Part shown: piece by piece, positions 19,843-32,804 of the stretch
How the letters are laid out: each line of letters starts with the position of its first letter
Numbering within the stretch: position 1 is the first letter of the stretch
From: Roridomyces roridus
Taxonomy: Eukaryota > Basidiomycota > Agaricomycetes > Agaricales > Mycenaceae
NCBI GenBank assembly: GCA_029378245.1
Contig: JARKIF010000021.1
Location: forward strand, 496,001 to 560,000
DNA length: 64,000 nucleotides
Direction of reading: 5' to 3'
Program-made: the position numbers and the translations under genes
The notes under the pieces: model-generated
The model's input: the letters and a program-made list of their open reading frames with translations, nothing else
What the model was told of the DNA's origin: nothing
Database searches by the model: none

Positions 19843-22800
19843 TCATGACAACGGATACCGCCCATCATGTCCATGCAGCACCCCAGTATCCGCATATCGA
19901 ACCCAATCCTGAGGATCTCCCACACCAGTACTTGAATGATCCGTGTACTGCCAACTGTAGAATGTCTCAATCAGGTATACCTCCGTAAAAGTAAAAGACT
20001 CACCCTTGGACATCCCCATAATACGGTTGCTCGACTGGGACGGCGCCGGCATAACCAGCTATATAATCTCCAAGTTTAGTTCGACATTACACAGCCAAGG
20101 AAGAAGAGACGCACCATCCACATACTCGCCGTGGTGGAATCCACTGTGAGCTGAATGCACGTCATACGGAAAGTCAAACGACTCATGCACCGGCAACAAC
20201 CCTAGCTCTTCAGTGGATATCGGGAGTGAGAACAGATGATCGGTCTCCTGGATCGACCGCTCTAGCTGTTCGAGCTGTTCTTGGACCGTGCCGGGACTTT
20301 CAGGTTGAATCCACTGGGCGCCCGAGTGGTCCTCCGCAACGACGTATGCGTCCCGACCCCGTTTCAACGGTGCTGGCGGAGCCGCAGAGGGAACGTACGC
20401 CGTGGCTTCATGCCGTCTGTCGCTGCTCCGGTCCAGTACCTCTGTGATCATATCGCTATAACAACTTCACTCAGCTACTTCAGACCGGTGGAGAAGGAAC
20501 TAACCGTTTTCGACCGGCCGTCGCCCAGCTTGTACAGTAAATCAGACTCTTGGCACGAGGGTAGATCAGAATTTGAACCTACATCTTCTCATACAGACCC
20601 AATACATCCACGCATTTCTTGATATCGGCCTTGGCACGCGCAATGTCCACAGGTGAAAGTTTTTCCGGCCGGGTTCCCCATACGTTCATGAGTAGTATCA
20701 CCGCAGAGTCAAACAACACGGTCTAGCAGTGTGCAGCATCCAAGTAGGCGTGAGGGTGAGGAAAGTAGACGTACTATAACATGAGGTTGATACAGGACAT
20801 GACCTGCGCGCCGTGAGTGCGCCTCCACGACGTGACCGCACGATCGCGCAGAATTGGCACAGATGGCAAGCGAAGGGAAGATCGACTGGGACTTGGTTTC
20901 AACGACCATAATGAGAGTGAAGCAGACATCTGACCGGTGCGGTGGGAACCGCCCCCGAAGGCGGAATAAACGGCCGATGTATGAGTATTTGAACTAGGAA
21001 CAGAATGAGATGTTTGGAACGTGGGGTTGTAGAAAGAGGTACCGTTATAGTAAGCAGCGTATCTAGGTTTCGAATTAATCCAAATATCAAGTCGAAGAGA
21101 AAGAACCCACAATGAAGCCGACTGGTCGAGGAATATTCCTTTCAAGTTGGGATCCCACCTCACTGCACTCGGGTTTAGCTACAAAGCGCAAGGAAGGTAC
21201 AAGCACATACAATGGGTTGGGATAGAATCGAGCCACTTGTTAAGCGCCGAGTCCAATTCAGCGATGACCTCCGCCGGACACGATTCGTGTTTCTTGACAG
21301 GGTACTAAACGACGACCTCAATTCCACCGCTTGCCCAAAAAGACAGTACTGGGATCACAATAGCCCGCTGAACTCGATTGAAAAGCATCATCAGCTCGAG
21401 GTACGGTGGCAAATACGCTGCAATGGAGGGTTTATCCGCCGGTTGTTGGAACGGCTGCGTTCCCTCCCAATACTCGTCATCACACGCAATGGGAAGGTCC
21501 ACGTCGAAATCCTCTGGCCTAGTCGCGGGCGGTCTTCCCAGCAACGAGCTCAATATCGTATCCTGTTGATCATCGGTGTCTTATCCTGCTGATGGAAAGA
21601 GACCGTACCAGGGACAAAAGCATCCAGAACGCGCGCCGCAACAGCTCGGCGTCGAATCTGGAACCAACAAGATACCGTCCCCGCCGGTGTGCGCCAATTT
21701 CCTGAGCAATGCGGATTCCGACACCTGAGAGAACCCAGCATGCCCTGGGACTAGGCGTTTGAGCGACGAATAACGCCGAAAGCTGAGTGTGTCGGTCCAT
21801 CATTGAAAGAGGATCGGAAAAGGCAAACGCACACAAATCACTTGGAGCTTATAAAGCGAAAATCGGAACGTTTGGAAGGTCGCTGCCATCCACAGGGGTC
21901 GTACTTGCCGGAACCATTTCCAGCCGGCACTGCCCTGGTGGGGCTCTTGATCCAATAAAACTCTAGGGTCGTCTGAACATCTGGGAAACAGTCAGCGCAG
22001 AAATTTAGGAAGGGAAAGATTGGATGACAACCTGGCGGCGAGAGCACAGACCAGTAGAACGACGGAGCCAAAATGGAGGTCACTGAGATGCTCTCCTGAG
22101 AAATGGACCGACGAAAGCTCGGGGCATGCAAGAGTCCCATGAGGGGGTTGATCCGCTCGAAATACAAGTCGATGAGTGAGGTGAGAAGATCGTCTTCAGG
22201 AAACGACTGGGGAGGTATGGCTTCTTCAACCATATCATGCCACTTTTCTTCTGTCAGAGGAGATAAAGATGAGAAACTCGAGCTTACAGGCTTGGGATCC
22301 CAAAACTCTGGCCGTTGCGCGTTGAAAGTTTGTTTGTTGGTCGACTCGTTGAAGATTTTCATGTCCATGATATCTATGAGAAACGACCGGCTGCTCGATT
22401 TCCCAAAGTAGCGATAGTGATTCCCATCGTGACCGGGGGTTGTAGAGTGCAGAGTTAGCCGTTTTAGTGGGTCAACCACGTTCAGATTCACCAAGACGCC
22501 CTCTTTCTCGCCGGGTGCCCCTGATTCCGGTGTGCCCTCGGGAGCATATTTTTCGACGTCGACCAGGACTTGAAAAAGTACGGCAGGATCATCGGAGGGA
22601 ATGTAGGTTGTAGTCGTCGAAAGAATAGCAGCGACGTGTTCACGAGCGTTCTTGTAGTTGACCGTCGAGCTGCTGTTTTCCTTCGTGGCCAAAAAAACTT
22701 GTGAATCGAGCGGATAGTTGACTTGGAATCTCACCTTGAAGGACATGAGATGCGTACATTGCACCCTTGCAGTTATGCAATTGGAACATTTGCTGCCCGA

Positions 22801-23010
22801 CTCGGCTGTGCCGTCGCCTGCAGGAAGTGAGCAGACAATCTCGTCGGGAGTGTTGGGTGAGTACATCGGACTATCTGCAGGTCAGTACTTGTGCTCCAGT
22901 CCGTTTCAAGACGCGCCTTTTCTCCTTCGACAGTTGTCGCAGGCAGAACCGGGAACTCTTCGTCGTTTGGGACCCTTTGAAGTGCCATCCGCGGTATTTT
23001 GGTCTGGCAT
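19843..23010 (-). CDS. Zn2Cys6 fungal-specific transcription factor 1
   Basis: Predicted nuclear activator spread over roughly a dozen exons. The start at 23010 gives MPDQNTADG, then the first half of the zinc cluster (VPGSACDNCRRRK). The second half (GSKCSNCITARVQCTH) lies in the next exon near 22770-22830; the exact splice between them, and therefore the third cysteine, is not fixed. Further on are a linker (YKNAREHVAAIL), the fungal transcription factor domain with LIDLYFERINPLMGLLHAP and RIAQEIGAHRRGRYL, then GRPPATRPEDFDVDLP. The tail ends at 19843. It lies in tandem with a second factor of the same class. Target genes are unknown. Confidence 0.75.
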
Positions 23011-23339
23011 CCGTCCGCTGTGGTGAGGGTGTGATTCAAGAGAGAGTTTGCCGAATTGACGATCACACAGCCTGGGCACAGCTTTCTAAATGGATTTCTC
23101 CTCACAGAATTACATTCCTGGTCAATTCTTGGTCTTTTTCTCAAGCTATAGACACCGTTGACTATGCGCGCCCGCGAATTTTTCCGTTTTAGGCTTGCGA
23201 TTTCTGATTGACATATTCTGTCAAGCAGATAAGCAAGCACCATGAGACGATATTCTCCCGTCAAGATCTCTGCCGTTAGGCTGCGATCCAGAAAGATTAA
23301 CGCTCGTACAATTCTCTATAGCCACGCACACGCATCCTG

Positions 23340-26300
23340 CTAAAAGCCAAGCTGCTCCACAAAGCTCTGCCACGTCGCATCCAACATCGGCGGCGTCCCT
23401 CCGCCTCCACCCATCGTCGAAAACGCACCCGGCACCCCGAATCCAAACGCCCCGGGACTGGGTCCAAAGATACTCCCCTGGCTCCCACCCCCGCTTGGAC
23501 CACCACCCATACCCATACCCATACCGCCAGCCCCAGCCCCAATCCCAGAATACTGCTCCGGCATCCCGATCCCCAACTGGAACGTATCATAAAACTGCGA
23601 CGGCTCCCCAAGCTCAAAGCTCCTCATATCCTGCTCGATAGTAGGATGCATCGGCCCACTCCCACCACCCGACGGAAAAGAGTCGGACAGCATCCCCGGC
23701 AGGCGCAGAGGGCTTGCATTCGAGGAGTCCGGGGAGCCCGTGTCCATCTTGGAGTTGGTCACCAACGGGTGTATGAGATGCGTCTTTCCGCCCAGACGGT
23801 CGAGGTCCGCAGGGGTGACGTCGCAGCCTGGGAAGTCACTCGGAGCTGTGTCGTCCACGGCTCGGTGGGCCTGGGCTGCCAGACTCGCTATGGCTGGCTA
23901 CACACATTCAAGATCAGCGCCGTGCCCCTGCCCCTGTCACAGAGTACAAAGCTCACCTGGAGATGTGCGGCAAACCGATTGCTCGCAGAGGCGTCCAAGA
24001 ACAGCCGAGAGAGCACATCCAATTCCTCCAGCGACGACTTGGTCATCTTGGACGTCGGGGAGCGAGTGACGAGTATGCACATAACAATCTAAAGAGTACT
24101 CAGATTCGGTCTAGAATTCACGTCACCACACTCACCGCTGCAGAGAGCGCAGGCGACCACGCATATCCGACACGCGCAATCAGCTGCGGCGAATCCTCCC
24201 AAATAAAGACCAACGAGCGAATCAATCGCCACGCCGAGCGGTAGGCGGCCATGACGGAAGGGATGAATCGGTGATTGGCCAAATCATCCGGCTTGTCCTG
24301 CAGGGCTTGGGTAAAGTATGGGCGATGAAGATTCAGTAGGGCTGAAAAGTCTATTTAGCGCCAGCGCTGCAAAGAAAAGATGGCGCGTACCATTCTCCTT
24401 GGCCGTGAGTATCAAGAACCGTTGCATCTGCTGGATACGTGTCGGGGCGGGAACCTGCGGCGTGCAATTGGGTCGCAGGTGCACGGGGACGTAAAAGTCC
24501 CGAATCTTGCGATCCAAGCACAAGACGGTGCTATACGACGGAGGCTTGGCTCCAAAGGCGACCCCCATAACGGACTGCATCAAGCTGCTGTATTTACACA
24601 TCCAGAGGAAGACTGAGAAGACTTGAGTGACGTCCGATTGATACGAAGTACACTTACAGCCGATTTCCTTGTCCCTCTCCGCAGCCGGGACGTCGCTAGG
24701 GCATCGGGTGTCGTCAGGGTATGAGCAGCCGACATACGGGGTCGACAGGCTCGGGGGTCGTCCGAGAGATAAGCTCTATGACTTAGTCAGCATGCATCTG
24801 AAGTAGTGAATGTGGACTCACCAGACAACTATCCGCTATGAAAAGCTGCCAGAAGGCCCGCCGACGCTGCTGGCTCAAGTCATCGCACAGACTCCATCGC
24901 GAGCTGTCAAGGTCTACAGGCCATGTCAGCATTCGTGTCCCGAACGAGCACAAGACGTACGCAGGCCAATCTACGATAGGCATTCGTAAGCACAAGAACA
25001 AACGGACGTCACTGCTCGGTCACTCACCCCATATGCAAGTCGTATGGCTGTCCCGATGTAGATCCATGCAGAATTGGACGACGAGCCCTCCCACTCGCTC
25101 AGGTCGAGATAATGCGCCATGTGGATCTGCTACAGATGAGTCTCGGGAAGGTCCAGCTTGAGATGAGAACGTGCCAAGGCCTGAATGGCCGGGATCGTCG
25201 TCTCCCGCATCGGTGAAGCGATACTCAGAGCGGCACGCGACAAAAAATAGTACTCTCTTAACTCCATGGAGCACGGAGGCCGCTTGGGATCGAGGAGGGC
25301 GGCTGTAGCCAACACGGCGAAGAGGAGGGGAAACGTCTGATGGCTCTTCAAGTGCTGGAAGGACCTGCATCGTCATGAGGGAGCGCCAGAGATCACGGGC
25401 AGCTGACTCACCCTGCACGGTACACGACCTCCAGAACCCCGTCCAGCAGTTCTTTGCGCTCGAGATTGGTGGGCCTACACGCATGAGACGAGACCAATCC
25501 GGAAGGGAAGAGACTGACAGATAAGCCCCATGCTCGACGTAGACGTCCACGAGGGCCATGGCCTCGGAGAGCGGGGGTAGATGCTCGTATATCTCCTGGC
25601 CGAGTTCTTGGTCGACAACGTCCAAGTCGGGGAACGATAGCTCGACGATTCGGCGAGACAGTCGAGGAGGCGGTATCACGGGGGTAGGCGGTGATTTGGC
25701 CAATGCACGCAGGAGATACTGGATGGCTCTTTGAGTGCGATCCCGGAGAATAGGAGCACAGAGACGCACCTCTGACCGTGCAGTCTGACCCAAAAAGTTT
25801 CCCTCGCCATGCAGTCCAAGGGTCAGTGTACCTTGAAGATACATCAGATGAGTGCAAGCGCGGAGCACGGTATGACTGACCAAAGGAATCGATGAAATTC
25901 CCCTCTTCTGACCGAGGAGCGGGGTCATTGAAATTGAATTCGTCCACCAGAGTCGACTGCTCGCTAGATGCGGGAGAGGGACCGCCTTGCACGGGCTGGG
26001 AGTGACTCTTGAGGTGGAGCGGGTCGGTTTGCAGCAGTGGGTGAGGGCGGTCGGACACGGTCTCTTGCAGGGCTCGGAGGGCGTCTTCAAGCTCCCGGAT
26101 GCGGCCGCAGAGCTCCTCGATGCGATCATGGAGCTCCTCGGTATTGGATAAAATGAAGCGGTTTCCTTTGCCTGGGCAGACAAGTCAGACTCGGCCTTCT
26201 GCAGATGGGCTGACTGACCGGCAGTGAGATGGCCTGCTGAAAGTCAATACAAGAAGAAAAAAAGTCGACGACCAAGACCATGCACCGTCGGGGCAGATGC

Positions 26301-26587
26301 TTCCACATCCTCTGCGAGAGGTTTCAGTGAATTCTCCGGTCGGACAAGTCGACTCACCTTGAAACACATTTCCCGCAAGGCACCTGAAAAGCAAAGGTGA
26401 GTTTGTTTTTGCGGTCGACAATGCCAGTCTCGCACATTCTTGTCACACCTGAACTTGAGTCTTCGACATTCCGCGCAAGAGGTCGGGCTGCGCTCAGTCA
26501 GACGAGGCGCATGAATGGAGAGACCTTCGGGACGCACACACGACCGGGCTTCTTGCGCGTTTTCTCTTTGGTAGGAACGCTGGGCAT
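23340..26587 (-). CDS. Zn2Cys6 fungal-specific transcription factor 2
   Basis: A many-exon gene. The start at 26587 gives MPSVPTKEKTRKKPGR. Splicing three short exons yields a perfect zinc cluster (SCAECRRLKFRCDK, then VPCGKCVSRGCGSICPDG). A coiled coil follows (HDRIEELCGRIRELEDALRA near 26100), then the fungal transcription factor domain including GTLTLGLHGEGNFLGQTA. The C-terminal exon is Gly/Met/Pro-rich and ends in DATWQSFVEQLGF at 23340, a tail I associate with this basidiomycete group. Only about 330 bp separate it from the start of factor 1, in the same direction. Exon borders are approximate. Confidence 0.8.
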
Positions 26588-27164
26588 GCCGAGCGAGTAT
26601 CCAATGTGCGAGTCGGTAACGAGGACACTGGGCAACGGAGAGGGGCGAGATGGGTCAGCAAATCACTCTGCGGCCCGTGACTCTCTCCTTCTCGTCGATC
26701 CTCTTCCAAGGCGTTCCTGTGTCCATTGAGTGTCAACAACGACGGTCCAGGCATCACCTTCGAGTCGTTCACGCGACTGCCTCGTTACTTGCCCCAAAAC
26801 AAGAATTCAGGGCATGCCCGCGGTTTCTTCCTTGATTTGCTTCTATCACCTCGCTTTTCCATCGTGGAGGACGCACCTGCTCATGTTTCCCGTGCGGCGT
26901 CGTGCCTGACATTGTACAAAAAGCACCGTGTCGGTGAATGCCTCCACTTGTCATTCCGCACACGGACAGTACCACCGAGCCTGGACCTCGTGGCTTTCCA
27001 AATCCGAATAACAATGACGTCCGATTCGCCGACGCCTCGAGGCATCCGTGCGCCAACAACGATGCATCGAATCTAAGTGCGTAATCGGCGGGTATATAAG
27101 CTTGCATGCCACCTCACATCGCTTCCTATCTATCCTCTCCCCGTCGTACGACTGACTCCCCTCC
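26588..27164. other. promoter region between divergent genes
   Basis: Shared upstream region of transcription factor 2 (minus) and the small gene at 27165 (plus). TATATAA at about 27093-27099 lies about 70 bp before the plus-strand ATG. No gene is seen. Confidence 0.45.
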
Positions 27165-27649
27165 ATGTCCATGTCCAACGCCGTCGTTGAAGAGATCACG
27201 GTACATCCACCCTTCCTTCCTCCACACGGAACTCATATCTACTGCGCAGCCCGGGGACATCGTCGCCGTCTCTCACCATGCCTACGGCCGCCGCGAGGGC
27301 CTCGTCGTTGGCGCTCACATCGACTATGCTGTGCGTGCTCGCTGTCCAGCAGTGTGACATCACCCGCTCGCTTGTTGTGCTCATCATCTCCGCTCTCCGC
27401 TCAGGGCCGCCAAATACTCGAAGTGCAGTTGGATCCGGGTGAGGTTTACAACGCATGGTACGTCCTGTCCCCGCCACCGACCCCTCTTTACCTCACACCC
27501 CCGCTGGCATCCACTTCGCCGCTCCGATTACGTTGACTAACATTCGACTTGTTAGGTACCCCACCGTGACACGCGTCCGGCGCACCGTTTCATACGCCCG
27601 GCCTTCCCTCGGTCGGTCCCGCACCGTCGAGCGTCGGATTTATTGGTGA
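27165..27649 (+). CDS. Small uncharacterised protein (87 residues)
   Basis: Four exons: 27165-27200, 27250-27330, 27405-27457 and 27556-27649. All introns are GT-AG and the coding sum is a multiple of three. The product starts MSMSNAVVEEIT and continues PGDIVAVSHHAYGRREGL. It contains ILEVQLDPGEVYNAW and ends in a strongly basic segment (SLGRSRTVERRIYW). No signal peptide or membrane segment is seen. The PGDIV..GLVVG pattern resembles a small beta-barrel, but I do not recognise a family. Confidence 0.6.
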
Positions 27650-27805
27650 TGCGAAATTAAATTGGATTGGACATTATATCTCTTGGTGTACACTGCTTCT
27701 TTACTTTACCTTTTCCCTCGGCGTCCTCATTGCTTTTACTAGAAAGAATTGGATGGGAATTCAATATCCAATGTCGGGTAGTACTGGAATACAACTTACT
27801 GCTGG

Positions 27806-29633
27806 TCACAGTCTTGCTCTCCCACTCGCAACAATCTCCTTCAAATTCCTCTCCCTCGTCACGAGGTTTTCCGGAAACTCGGACGAATTGAGGTCAGCCG
27901 CAACCATAGCCATGAACCGCTCGTGGATCTCGGTCGGAACGCGTGTAAACAACCAAAGCGCATCGACGTTGGCGTTCCACGTCCCATCTGCCTGGCGGAT
28001 CGGCGGGGCCTTGAAGCACCTGATGTACCCCGGAATGTCGTTATAACAGTGCGTCCGAACTTGATCTCGCGCAAATCCAAAGTTCTGCAGCGAAAAGTCG
28101 GATCTGTTGCAATTTGAACCATTTCTGTCACTAGGTTGAAGACTTGTTTGGACAAACCGGCTCATGGTGTTGACGAGGAGAGTATTGTCGTCCCAAAACT
28201 TGTGCTCGACACCTTCCGCGGACTGGCGCATCCAAATTGGCTCCGAGACGGCTACGACGCGTTTGACATGTTCGTAGTTCCGTGCATCTTTGAGGGAGTT
28301 GCGGATCGCCAAAGCCAATGCACCGATGGACGAAGCTTCGTGCACAGACAGCGTCGGCGTGCGTACGAAGAACAGCGGGTTCCCGACTGCCAGCAGCCCA
28401 GGTACGCGCCATTCTCCTGGCTTGAGGACGTCTGGATTTTTGACGCCGCGGTACTGCATTCAAATCAAATCGTCAACGCCGAATTTCTCGAAGAATCTTG
28501 GCGAAATCCGACACATACGCTGAGCAAACTGCCAATAGTCTTAATCGGGGTCTTCAAGCATCGGTTCAACGTCGCCACAACGTATCCAGCAACCGCATCG
28601 TTCGCCGACGTCCGCTCACCCGCATTACCCGGCCACAAATTTGCCACCGCACGCAGTTGAATGATTTGCTGCGGGGAGAACAAGAGGTCCACATGCGTCG
28701 TCGTAGCGAACGCACTGCCCATCATCTCTGCCCATTTGTCCTTGGGGTAGAGTTCTTTAAGATGAGGAAGGTGACGATCGATGAATGCCGCGGTGGATGG
28801 ATTGCCATCGTTGTGCTCGGCGGGGGTAGGGTCCCGGAATTTCTCGTACGTCGGCCGCCCGAAGAACGGGTGTTTGCCTTGGTAGTATTGTGACCACGCG
28901 CATAGGAATTGGAATACAAATTCTCCGTCCCCTGTTTCCATTGTTAGTAGCGTTGAGTGAGGAACAAGATTGCGTTTATGTAAATCACCCACCGAGCATG
29001 TGGCTGGAAGACCACCCAAGGGACGATTCATTCGTTTTGGGGCAGTATGTCACCTTGAGACGCATAAGCGGCTCGTCCCAGTCTGGTTGGTCCGCGCCGG
29101 TAATGTCCATAGAAATTTCGTCCACGATTTCAGGCGGAACGGCGGAGGGACTCTGGAAGTGATCCAGAGGTTCTTGGATTGTTTCAAACAAAATCGGGAC
29201 TCCTCGTTTCCCCTGTTCAATCTGGGAATGCATAAGTTCAGAATGAGTTGAAACTACGATCGGTGGATGGAATACGCGCACCGACCAATCGTTGCCCTTG
29301 ATCCTCAGTCGTCCGGTAGCGTGTGGGTAGTACGCCAAAGTATCCTGCAGAGCGTCGAGCAAGCGCCGTTCGTCAAAACATCCGGGGAAGATGTTCGAAA
29401 TGGCGATCTAGACGCAATAATTATCTCAACACTGCACTGTATACCACCCTCGGACAAATACAATGTCTGCGTACCCCAAAAACAACTCGGTCCGTCCCCG
29501 GAAGAGGAAGAGGGAAAACATCCTTGTAGGCTGAATCCGAGTCGCGAGGAAGGACCCACACTACAAGTGAATATTAGTGCGACGGGGGGAATGATATGTA
29601 ATTTGACGACTCGCCTGTTCCTTGCAGTGGCAT
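27806..29633 (-). CDS. BAHD/trichothecene-acetyltransferase-like acyltransferase
   Basis: Predicted CoA-dependent O- or N-acyltransferase (Transferase family). Several exons: an N-terminal exon with VWVLPRDSDSAYKDVFPLPL, one with FPGCFDERRLLDALQDTLA and PHATGRLRI, then the catalytic HxxxD motif split by an intron (SSHMLG joined to DGEFVFQFL, giving HMLGD). NPSTAAFIDRHLP follows, then the C-terminal exon with an NFGFA motif where family members have DFGWG. The first coding exon is uncertain; an ATG at 29633 needs a GC-AG intron. The gene could modify a secondary metabolite, but no core synthase is seen nearby. Confidence 0.75.
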
Positions 29634-30018
29634 TGAAGTCTGTAATTCCAGGAGCTCCGTATGCATAAGGAATCGTACCAACCCAACACGATTTTATACC
29701 ATCTGCGTGCCGTAGCTGGCTGCCTACGAGATGTCGCCCGCACTTGACTCTGAGCCTGTCAGCGCTTGCGGCCTTGGAGACCTTGCCCAAAGTCTGCGGA
29801 TGGATGGCATACGACGAGTCTAATGTAGCACAACAGCGAGCTCAAGCGGCGGCCAGGCTACGCCTTCGCCTCTGGTGTAGCGGGCACCATGCATAACAGT
29901 GGTGGTTATTCGTCTCAAAGCGGGAAGTTGGAGAGTCAGATCGCAGGCAAGGCAAGAGAAATTGAACCAAGTTCTGATATCGATAAGTTACAATTATTTC
30001 CTGTTCTACAAGTAATAT
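29634..30018. other. intergenic, no gene recognised
   Basis: Short region between the acyltransferase start and the displaced last exons of the NmrA-like gene. Nothing is recognised. Confidence 0.4.
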
Positions 30019-30225
30019 TCAAGCAAGCACGCTGCTCCAGTCCGCCTTCGCCGCAAACTCGGCCCAAGTATGAGGGCGTCTGGGCAAACCCTCAAAGCCC
30101 TTCTTACCAGTCCCTGAATGCAACCCATGAGAATTTAAAATTAGGGCTGAGCAATGCGAACTTACAGCCAAATTCATCCCAGATGGCGTAAGAATCCACC
30201 ATGAGCTCGAGCACAGCGGGCGGCA
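30019..30225 (-). pseudogene. Stranded C-terminal exons of the NmrA-like gene
   Basis: Frame continues from the NmrA-like gene if the 823-bp insertion is removed: the reading passes exactly through the duplicated target into VLELMVDSYAIWDEFG. A short intron leads to TGKKGFEGLPRRPHTWAEF, ending at 30019. This is the usual C-terminus of basidiomycete NmrA-like proteins. With the insertion in place these exons are separated from the rest. Confidence 0.75.
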
Positions 30226-31048
30226 CTTGCGTACTTTCCGCCTCACACGTGCCGCTCGATATGGGAATTTGATGGAGGCAGTGTTGCTGTGCAACGTCGG
30301 CAGCCGTGATCTCATCACACGGCTCAAGACAGACAAAATCTGGACAAGTCCATTTACAGTCTACACAACGGTATCAAAAACTTAGAAAGAGGGTTGTGTA
30401 CCACAGAGAGAGGGGGGAGAAGCTCATTGAGTCATATGTTAAGCATACAAAAGCGGGTATCGTAAGGAAGCGAGAGGAAAGGCCAATCGGCACACCGCCG
30501 ACGGTGACAGAGGCAAGGTAAGGGATACGCGGCGTGCGGGCGAGTGGGTGAGTGTAGGGGTTGGTCAAGTGGGGTGCGACAAATCAGCAGCCTGGCATGG
30601 GCGAGTCTGCGAACGGGAGAGCGTGGATTTGGGCGGGTATAGGCGTGCACAGGGGTAACGTGCGAGCGGATAGGCGTGCGACGGGTCCAGCGACGTGCGA
30701 GATGAGATCGGTGCAGGCAGCTCTGGGCGGGTATGCGACTGCGAGACAAGGTGAGAGGTTACAGATGACGACTCACGAGTCACCTGGTGAGTCAGAGCGA
30801 CGAGCGTGCAGGGCCACTAAGCGCAATGCGAGAAAGGCACCGGCGAGGATGGGAAAAGCCAGTGAGCGTTCAAGGGAGCGGCTGTGACGAGCGGTGGGGG
30901 CAGCGAGGAGGGGGATGGAGGGAGACAAGGAACGCGATGTTTGTACTAGCAAACAGATGGCCGAAAAGCGGCCGAGAACACTACCCATGCACTGCCCCCA
31001 TCAAATTCCCATATCGAGCGGCACGTGTGAGGCGGAAAGTCAGGAGTG
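30226..31048. mobile_element. Mutator-like non-autonomous element inserted in the NmrA-like gene
   Basis: An 823-bp insertion bounded by a perfect 10-bp direct repeat, GCGGGCGGCA, at 30216-30225 and 31049-31058. Its ends share inverted repeats of about 50 bp (ACTTTCCGCCTCACACGTGC and onward, 30231-30281 against 30993-31041); the outermost 7-8 bp are imperfect. The 10-bp duplication and long inverted ends fit Mutator-like elements. No transposase reading frame is visible inside. Confidence 0.8.
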
Positions 31049-32010
31049 GCGGGCGGCATACCCGCGGCCTTGAGGCCAGCCTCCCAGGCTTCGAGGGGAG
31101 TCTGCTGGAAAACGACGGTTTTGCCGGTGGTTATAGGATTCCTTCAGTCAATGAAAGATTACCGCGGAGAGCTCGACACGCACCTTGACCAAGCTGAGTC
31201 GCGACATCCGCAATGGGAATATTCTCGCCGTAAGCAAGGAACTCCTGTCCATCGGGGAAGACGGGCATCTCCAGCACCTGCTGGACAAACATCCCATAAT
31301 CCGCCACGATGTCGACAATGGGCACGAGCGTCTCCGGCTTCACGGGCCACATGATCGCAAACGAGCCATCGGCTTGCTTCGTCGGAGCGGCGGGCGGGCG
31401 CAGGAAGTTGTCTGCGTAAGAACCACCTTGGACGTCGACGAAAGGGACACCGCAGGTGAGCCCGTATTCCGTGACTCTGGCCTTGCCGTCAAACTGGTAA
31501 ACGTGGGTGTATTTGCCGCCGCTGAGCTTGGTGGCGTTGGGGAGGCCGGACCAGACGATGCCCTTGGCGCCCCCTGCTTTGGCGGCATCGACGAGGAGCT
31601 TACCCTCGGCGGTTTCCTATTGCAAATAATAAGTCGATGCGGTGACATGGATGGATGGAACATACGCGATTCACGTCCATATGCGCAAAAAAGTCGGTGA
31701 CGAGCTAATGAGGAGTCGATTTCGATCAGGATGCAAAAAAGAAAAATTACAGACGCACGAAAGCATAGTCGCCCCCCTCGAACGCCTCGAAGACTTTCTC
31801 CTTGTTCTCGACCACGATCGTAACGGCGAAGATGGCGATACCCCGCTCGGCAAGGGCAGTTGCAGCTGGCTTGGAGGCGTCGCGGGTCAGCGCACGGATG
31901 CGATATGCCTTGTCGGATTCCGAGAGCGCGTTGACGACGCTACCACCTTGCCTGCCAGTGGCACCGACGACGACGACGAGTGGAGCGGATGAGTCCTGGG
32001 TGATGGTCAT
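30946..32010 (-). CDS. NmrA-like NAD(P)-binding protein, C-terminus altered by transposon
   Basis: The start at 32010 gives MTITQDSSAPLVVVVGATGR; the GATGxQG nucleotide-binding loop is at about residues 16-22. RIRALTRDASKPAA, GIVWSGLPNATK and PTKQADGSFAIMWPV follow, and introns fall near 31750, 31620-31690 and 31130-31185. The family includes atypical short-chain reductases and redox-sensing regulators. The last exon runs into the inserted element and stops at 30946-30948. It loses about 45 native residues and gains about 30 element-encoded ones. It may be inactive, or spliced around the insertion. A second intact family member lies at 55731-56929. Confidence 0.75.
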
Positions 32011-32804
32011 GGTTCTGAGACTCGGAATGGGGAAGAAGTGTACCGATGACCTCGTCCAGGGAAGCTTTTAAGTCTTGACGTTGTGCTGCCTGCCCAGCCA
32101 GAGACAAGTTGAAATCGTGAGCTCTCTGCGGTCAGCATCGTGGCGGCAAGACGGAAAGACGGAGTCCTAATTGGGTTCGATCGATCCATCACTGACAGCC
32201 GAGTCGGATAAACAATTCACGCGAAAAGCAGTCAAGGGTGGCCCAGAGGGAAATTTGAACACACATATAGGGAGCAGTCTAAAGTGGTTTGCTCTGCCTG
32301 GCCATCTGCACGTTATTGGAGTCGACGTTGAAAGCAAAAGCAACCCGTTTCGAATCCATCATGGATTAACCGGGGGATCATCCGACGATCATGCCGGGGT
32401 TTCTTCCTCCGGTGAGCGGTGACTGATTGCTGACTGACCCAGACCTGGTCTGACCTGGTGCGCTCAGCGCTCAGCGCTGCGTCCGCCCTCTGGATAACTC
32501 CTGTGCCTTGCGTTCTCCTCGATTTTGAGTCCAAGTCCAATGACAGTGCCGGAATCACAGCATCATCGGCTCATGAAAACATCGATGGCGTCCAATCAGT
32601 GGTAATGGTCTGAATAAGCAGATGGGACGCTGAATAAACGCTGAATACACCTTCCTCTCGCTTTGTCACCACTCGTCGTCGGCACGCTCATCAGCTAGGA
32701 ACAGAGACGACGCGCGTCGTCGCTGAGGGCTCCGATGAATAATCCACGAGTATTAAATCTGCGACGAATCTGGAGCTCCCCCATTAACCACCCACCAACT
32801 CACC
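32011..32804. other. divergent promoter region
   Basis: Shared upstream region of the NmrA-like gene (minus) and the zinc alcohol dehydrogenase (plus). The repeat GCTCAGCGCTCAGCGCT occurs near 32462. No gene is seen. Confidence 0.4.
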
